From Maribellus sp. YY47 (GTDB lineage: Bacteria; Bacteroidota; Bacteroidia; Bacteroidales; Prolixibacteraceae), in the NCBI RefSeq assembly GCF_023111095.1, contig NZ_JALGYW010000023.1, positions 1-64,000 on the forward strand: a stretch of 64,000 nt of DNA, read 5' to 3'. This document shows, in pieces, positions 61,878-64,000 of this stretch (positions within the stretch are counted from its first letter, which is position 1; each line of letters opens with the position of its first letter). The position numbers and the translations under genes were made by a program. A model generated the notes under the pieces. The model had not been told where the DNA came from. It saw only the letters and a list, made by a program, of their open reading frames with translations, and made no database searches.

Positions 61878-63215
61878 TCAGCGTCGTTCGTGTTTCAGAA
61901 TGGCCTCCCCAAACTTCCGGGTGATCTCAATTCCTGCATTTTTCAGAAACTCTGTGGGTAATTCGCCACCTGCAAAAATGTACACCAGGTCGTTCTTCAT
62001 TTCCATCGCTTTACCGTCCTCAAACTGAAGTGAAACATCTGTCTCGCCAATCGATGTAACATTTGAATTCAACAGCACTTCCAGTTTCTTTTCTGAAATA
62101 GCTTTTCCCAACAGCTCATTATTCTTCGATTTCAATCTAGAGAACGTTTCCTTTCTGTAAGATAAAGTGACTCGGTTTTGCGGGGCAAGCAACAGCGCCG
62201 ACTCAACGGCAGAATCGCCACCACCTACTACCAGGATATCTTTGTCGGAAACAAATTCAGGTTCGAGCAAACGATAATATACCTTAGGCAAATCTTCACC
62301 CGGAACATTTAGTTTTCGAGGTGTGCCACGGCGCCCAATCGCCAGCAGCACTTTTTGCGCGGTGTATTCTTCTCCATTGTGGCAAAGCACTTTAAAATGA
62401 CCATTTTGGATTTCGATCTTATCCACCTTTTTATTTTCATGAATGCTGATCCCGTTATCGGCAGTCACTTTTTCCCACAAATCCAGCAACTCGTTTTTAT
62501 CAGTTTCAAATAACTTGACCTTCCCGTGAAGCGGCAGGTCCATGGGTGAAGTCATCACGATTTTTGCGCGGGGAAAGGAAGCAACTGTTCCTCCCAGCGT
62601 ATCCTGTTCCAAAGTCACTGTTTTCAGTTTCAGACGACGGGCTTCAAGCGTGGCAGAAATGCCTGCGGGACCTGCTCCAACCACCACCAGATCGTATTCG
62701 GCTTTGCTTTCATACTGAATTCCCTTTGCTAGGTTATTGACAGCCTGCCTGCCCTGCTCCACCGCATTTCTGATCAGTCCCATTCCGCCCATCTCGCCGG
62801 CGATAAAAATTCCTTTTACATTCGATTCGAAATATTGGTTAACATGCGGCAGGTCGACTCCCCGTTTCTCGGTCCCGAGAAACAGCGAAATCGCCTGTGT
62901 GGGACAGGCATGAAAACAGGCGCCGTGCCCAACACAGCGGCTGGCGTTGATCACCGTTGCCTTTCCATTGCGAATGCCCAAAATATCGTGTTCGGGACAG
63001 GCACGGATACAGGCACCGCTCTGAATACACGAATTTACATCCACCACCGGATGAAGCGAAACGGGCTCGTGCAGCCCCTCTTCTTTTGCCACACGGATCT
63101 TCTCCTCTACCCGCTTTGATTCACGCCTCAGCTTTCGAATGTAGATGTAAAGTACACCGATCAAAAAAAAGGCAACTCCTCCGTAAATCAATATTTTCTC
63201 CCAGAAACTTTCCAT
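61878..63215 (-). CDS. Membrane-anchored ferredoxin-like/FAD oxidoreductase, permuted
   Basis: A 445-residue protein with an N-terminal transmembrane helix (about 9-27) and a ferredoxin-like domain (about 57-110). Each of its two cluster motifs has only three Cys: C63-x5-C69-x3-C73-P and C94-x5-C100-x3-C104-P. Next comes GIFIAGEMGGMGLIRNAVEQGRQAV (about 134-158), the FAD-closing motif normally at the end of thioredoxin reductase-like enzymes. Only then follow VVVGAGPAG (about 177-185) and the NADPH-domain motif VVGGGDSAVES (near 335). The order is thus circularly permuted. It probably moves electrons between NAD(P)H, FeS clusters and the cytochrome-b-like neighbour. Confidence 0.83.
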   Translation of the reverse strand: MESFWEKILIYGGVAFFLIGVLYIYIRKLRRESKRVEEKIRVAKEEGLHEPVSLHPVVDVNSCIQSGACIRACPEHDILGIRNGKATVINASRCVGHGACFHACPTQAISLFLGTEKRGVDLPHVNQYFESNVKGIFIAGEMGGMGLIRNAVEQGRQAVNNLAKGIQYESKAEYDLVVVGAGPAGISATLEARRLKLKTVTLEQDTLGGTVASFPRAKIVMTSPMDLPLHGKVKLFETDKNELLDLWEKVTADNGISIHENKKVDKIEIQNGHFKVLCHNGEEYTAQKVLLAIGRRGTPRKLNVPGEDLPKVYYRLLEPEFVSDKDILVVGGGDSAVESALLLAPQNRVTLSYRKETFSRLKSKNNELLGKAISEKKLEVLLNSNVTSIGETDVSLQFEDGKAMEMKNDLVYIFAGGELPTEFLKNAGIEITRKFGEAILKHERR

Positions 63216-63218
63216 CCT

Positions 63219-64000
63219 TTAAAAAATCCATTTGTAGCCAAACAACACAGCAACCATCACGTGAATGATCATGATCACCAGCATCACCAGCGCAAAGGGA
63301 AGGTGCGCCACGTGCCAGTATCTTAGAAAATTCTGCATCGACGACAACCAAGCAATCCTCCGGTTCAAAATGATCTTTGACTTGAAAATACGAACCGCAC
63401 TCCGAAGGTGTTTCCCTTTAATGTTTTTCGTTTTGAGTTCCTTCCTGAACTGCCTCACCAGTTTTTGTTCAAATACAAATCTCCGGCAAATCCGTACCAG
63501 GTAATTGACTCCCTCCTTTTCTCCTGCTTTGGCCACTGCCGCATTCATTGACGTAATTATGTGAGCGTCAATTTGGTGTTTGTTTTTTAACCCGGAAATA
63601 AGTTCCGATTCCATTGTGTTCAACTCATTCAAACTGAGCTCTCGCCCTTCGATGGTACGTGGTATCTGCAGGTAAATAAACCGTCCGATTACACCACTGA
63701 GAACCACCGCGACCATACTCCAAAAACTAACTGCTACCAGGCCGCCAAACTTAAAGGAAGTATGAAACAGCACCAGGATCGGCCCCAACGTGCACAAAAA
63801 AATATGGAATTCGAGCCAGTTACGAAGTACGCCCAGCCGCGATAATCTGCGGAAACGTTTCCGGGACATGTAGCCAAAAACACCTATGATCATAAAAGCC
63901 GAGCCCACGATACCAATTCCGTGTCCGATCAGGCCGGTCGGTTTCAACCACTCGTGTCGTGGATGAACAGGCCGCTCGTGCAGCGGAGTCAGGTAATAAC
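63219..64000 (-). CDS. Cytochrome-b-like membrane protein (5' part cut by the window)
   Basis: The frame stays open to the right edge. A start at 63947 would be TTG, and the codons upstream read YYLTPLHERPVHPRHEWL, so the true start is outside. The visible 260 residues have about four transmembrane helices: near 20-45, 55-75, 80-105 and a C-terminal pair with HVAHLPFALVMLVIMIIHVMVAVLF. The His residues in the helices (for example HIFLCTLGPILVLFHT and HVMVAV) are candidate ligands for b-type heme. A soluble loop lies between (about 110-200). It precedes the oxidoreductase gene by 3 nt. It is probably the quinone- or membrane-side partner. Confidence 0.78.
   Translation of the reverse strand, partial: YYLTPLHERPVHPRHEWLKPTGLIGHGIGIVGSAFMIIGVFGYMSRKRFRRLSRLGVLRNWLEFHIFLCTLGPILVLFHTSFKFGGLVAVSFWSMVAVVLSGVIGRFIYLQIPRTIEGRELSLNELNTMESELISGLKNKHQIDAHIITSMNAAVAKAGEKEGVNYLVRICRRFVFEQKLVRQFRKELKTKNIKGKHLRSAVRIFKSKIILNRRIAWLSSMQNFLRYWHVAHLPFALVMLVIMIIHVMVAVLFGYKWIF

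Noticed and set aside
1-64000. tRNA, rRNA or riboswitch genes
   Set aside because: No tRNA T-loop signature outside coding regions, no rRNA sequence and no known riboswitch core were recognised; a covariance-model scan would be decisive.

Overview
The window looks like a chromosomal stretch of a marine or anaerobic Bacteroidota, probably of the Marinilabiliales/Prolixibacteraceae type. This is inference from several signs: Bacteroidota-style promoters (TTTG/TTG, 19-20 nt, TAnnTTTG); Bacteroidota-typical families such as DUF3127, DUF3124, OmpA/TPR lipoproteins and secreted fucosidases and sulfatases; weak or absent Shine-Dalgarno sequences; and an [FeFe]-hydrogenase maturation locus in an otherwise respiratory genome. 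No rRNA or tRNA gene and no CRISPR array was seen. Layout: the left edge (1-126) is the end of an IS3-type element with the start of its transposase orfA. Then come an ABC permease, a tandem pair of FKBP isomerases, a DUF3127 protein, and a minus-strand run (Yip1 membrane protein, secreted beta-propeller glycosidase-like protein, DUF1905, YaaA). At 7.7-9.3 kb there is an accessory patch with an AT-rich orphan membrane gene and an 830-bp gene-free stretch holding five 41-bp tandem repeats. From 9.3 to 17.5 kb a minus-strand series encodes a DUF3124 lipoprotein, a ZIP transporter, a GH36 alpha-galactosidase, an eight-heme TPR cytochrome and a formylglycine-type sulfatase.

From 17.6 to 34.9 kb the genes are mostly housekeeping: a lysine/alanine-dehydrogenase-like enzyme, HtpG, a RelE-type toxin-antitoxin pair with an odd toxin start, a class V aminotransferase, a patatin, a GroES-like protein, a secreted protein with four W-M repeats, methionine aminopeptidase, acyl-ACP thioesterase, MiaA, CutC, a GH29 fucosidase, a potassium channel, a SulP transporter and a DUF5715 protein. 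From 35.2 to 42.5 kb lies the [FeFe]-hydrogenase maturation locus: hydE diverges from a TM1266-type regulator gene, hydG, a frameshifted GxxExxY gene, aspA, two small secreted Lys/Ala/Cys-rich proteins and hydF. The hydrogenase itself is not in the window. From 43 to 54.6 kb come rpsO-pnp (with a clear promoter and a leader hairpin), a deoxynucleoside kinase, a TPR lipoprotein, a secreted protein with phosphohistidine and ATP-grasp domains in the order of plant glucan water dikinase, an outer-membrane barrel behind a G9 tract, and an M20 peptidase. A second GH29 fucosidase follows on the minus strand.

The right end (56.9-64 kb, minus strand, running off the window) is a tightly packed operon that looks like a transmembrane electron conduit: a membrane cytochrome-b-like protein (5' end cut by the window), a membrane-anchored ferredoxin-like/FAD oxidoreductase whose FAD-closing motif sits before its GAGPAG motif, a 20-heme and a 13-heme cytochrome c built on the same repeat, an outer-membrane beta-barrel and an OB-fold lipoprotein. 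The strongest candidates for undescribed biology are this conduit, the secreted dikinase-like protein, and the Cys-rich secreted pair inside the hydrogenase maturation locus.
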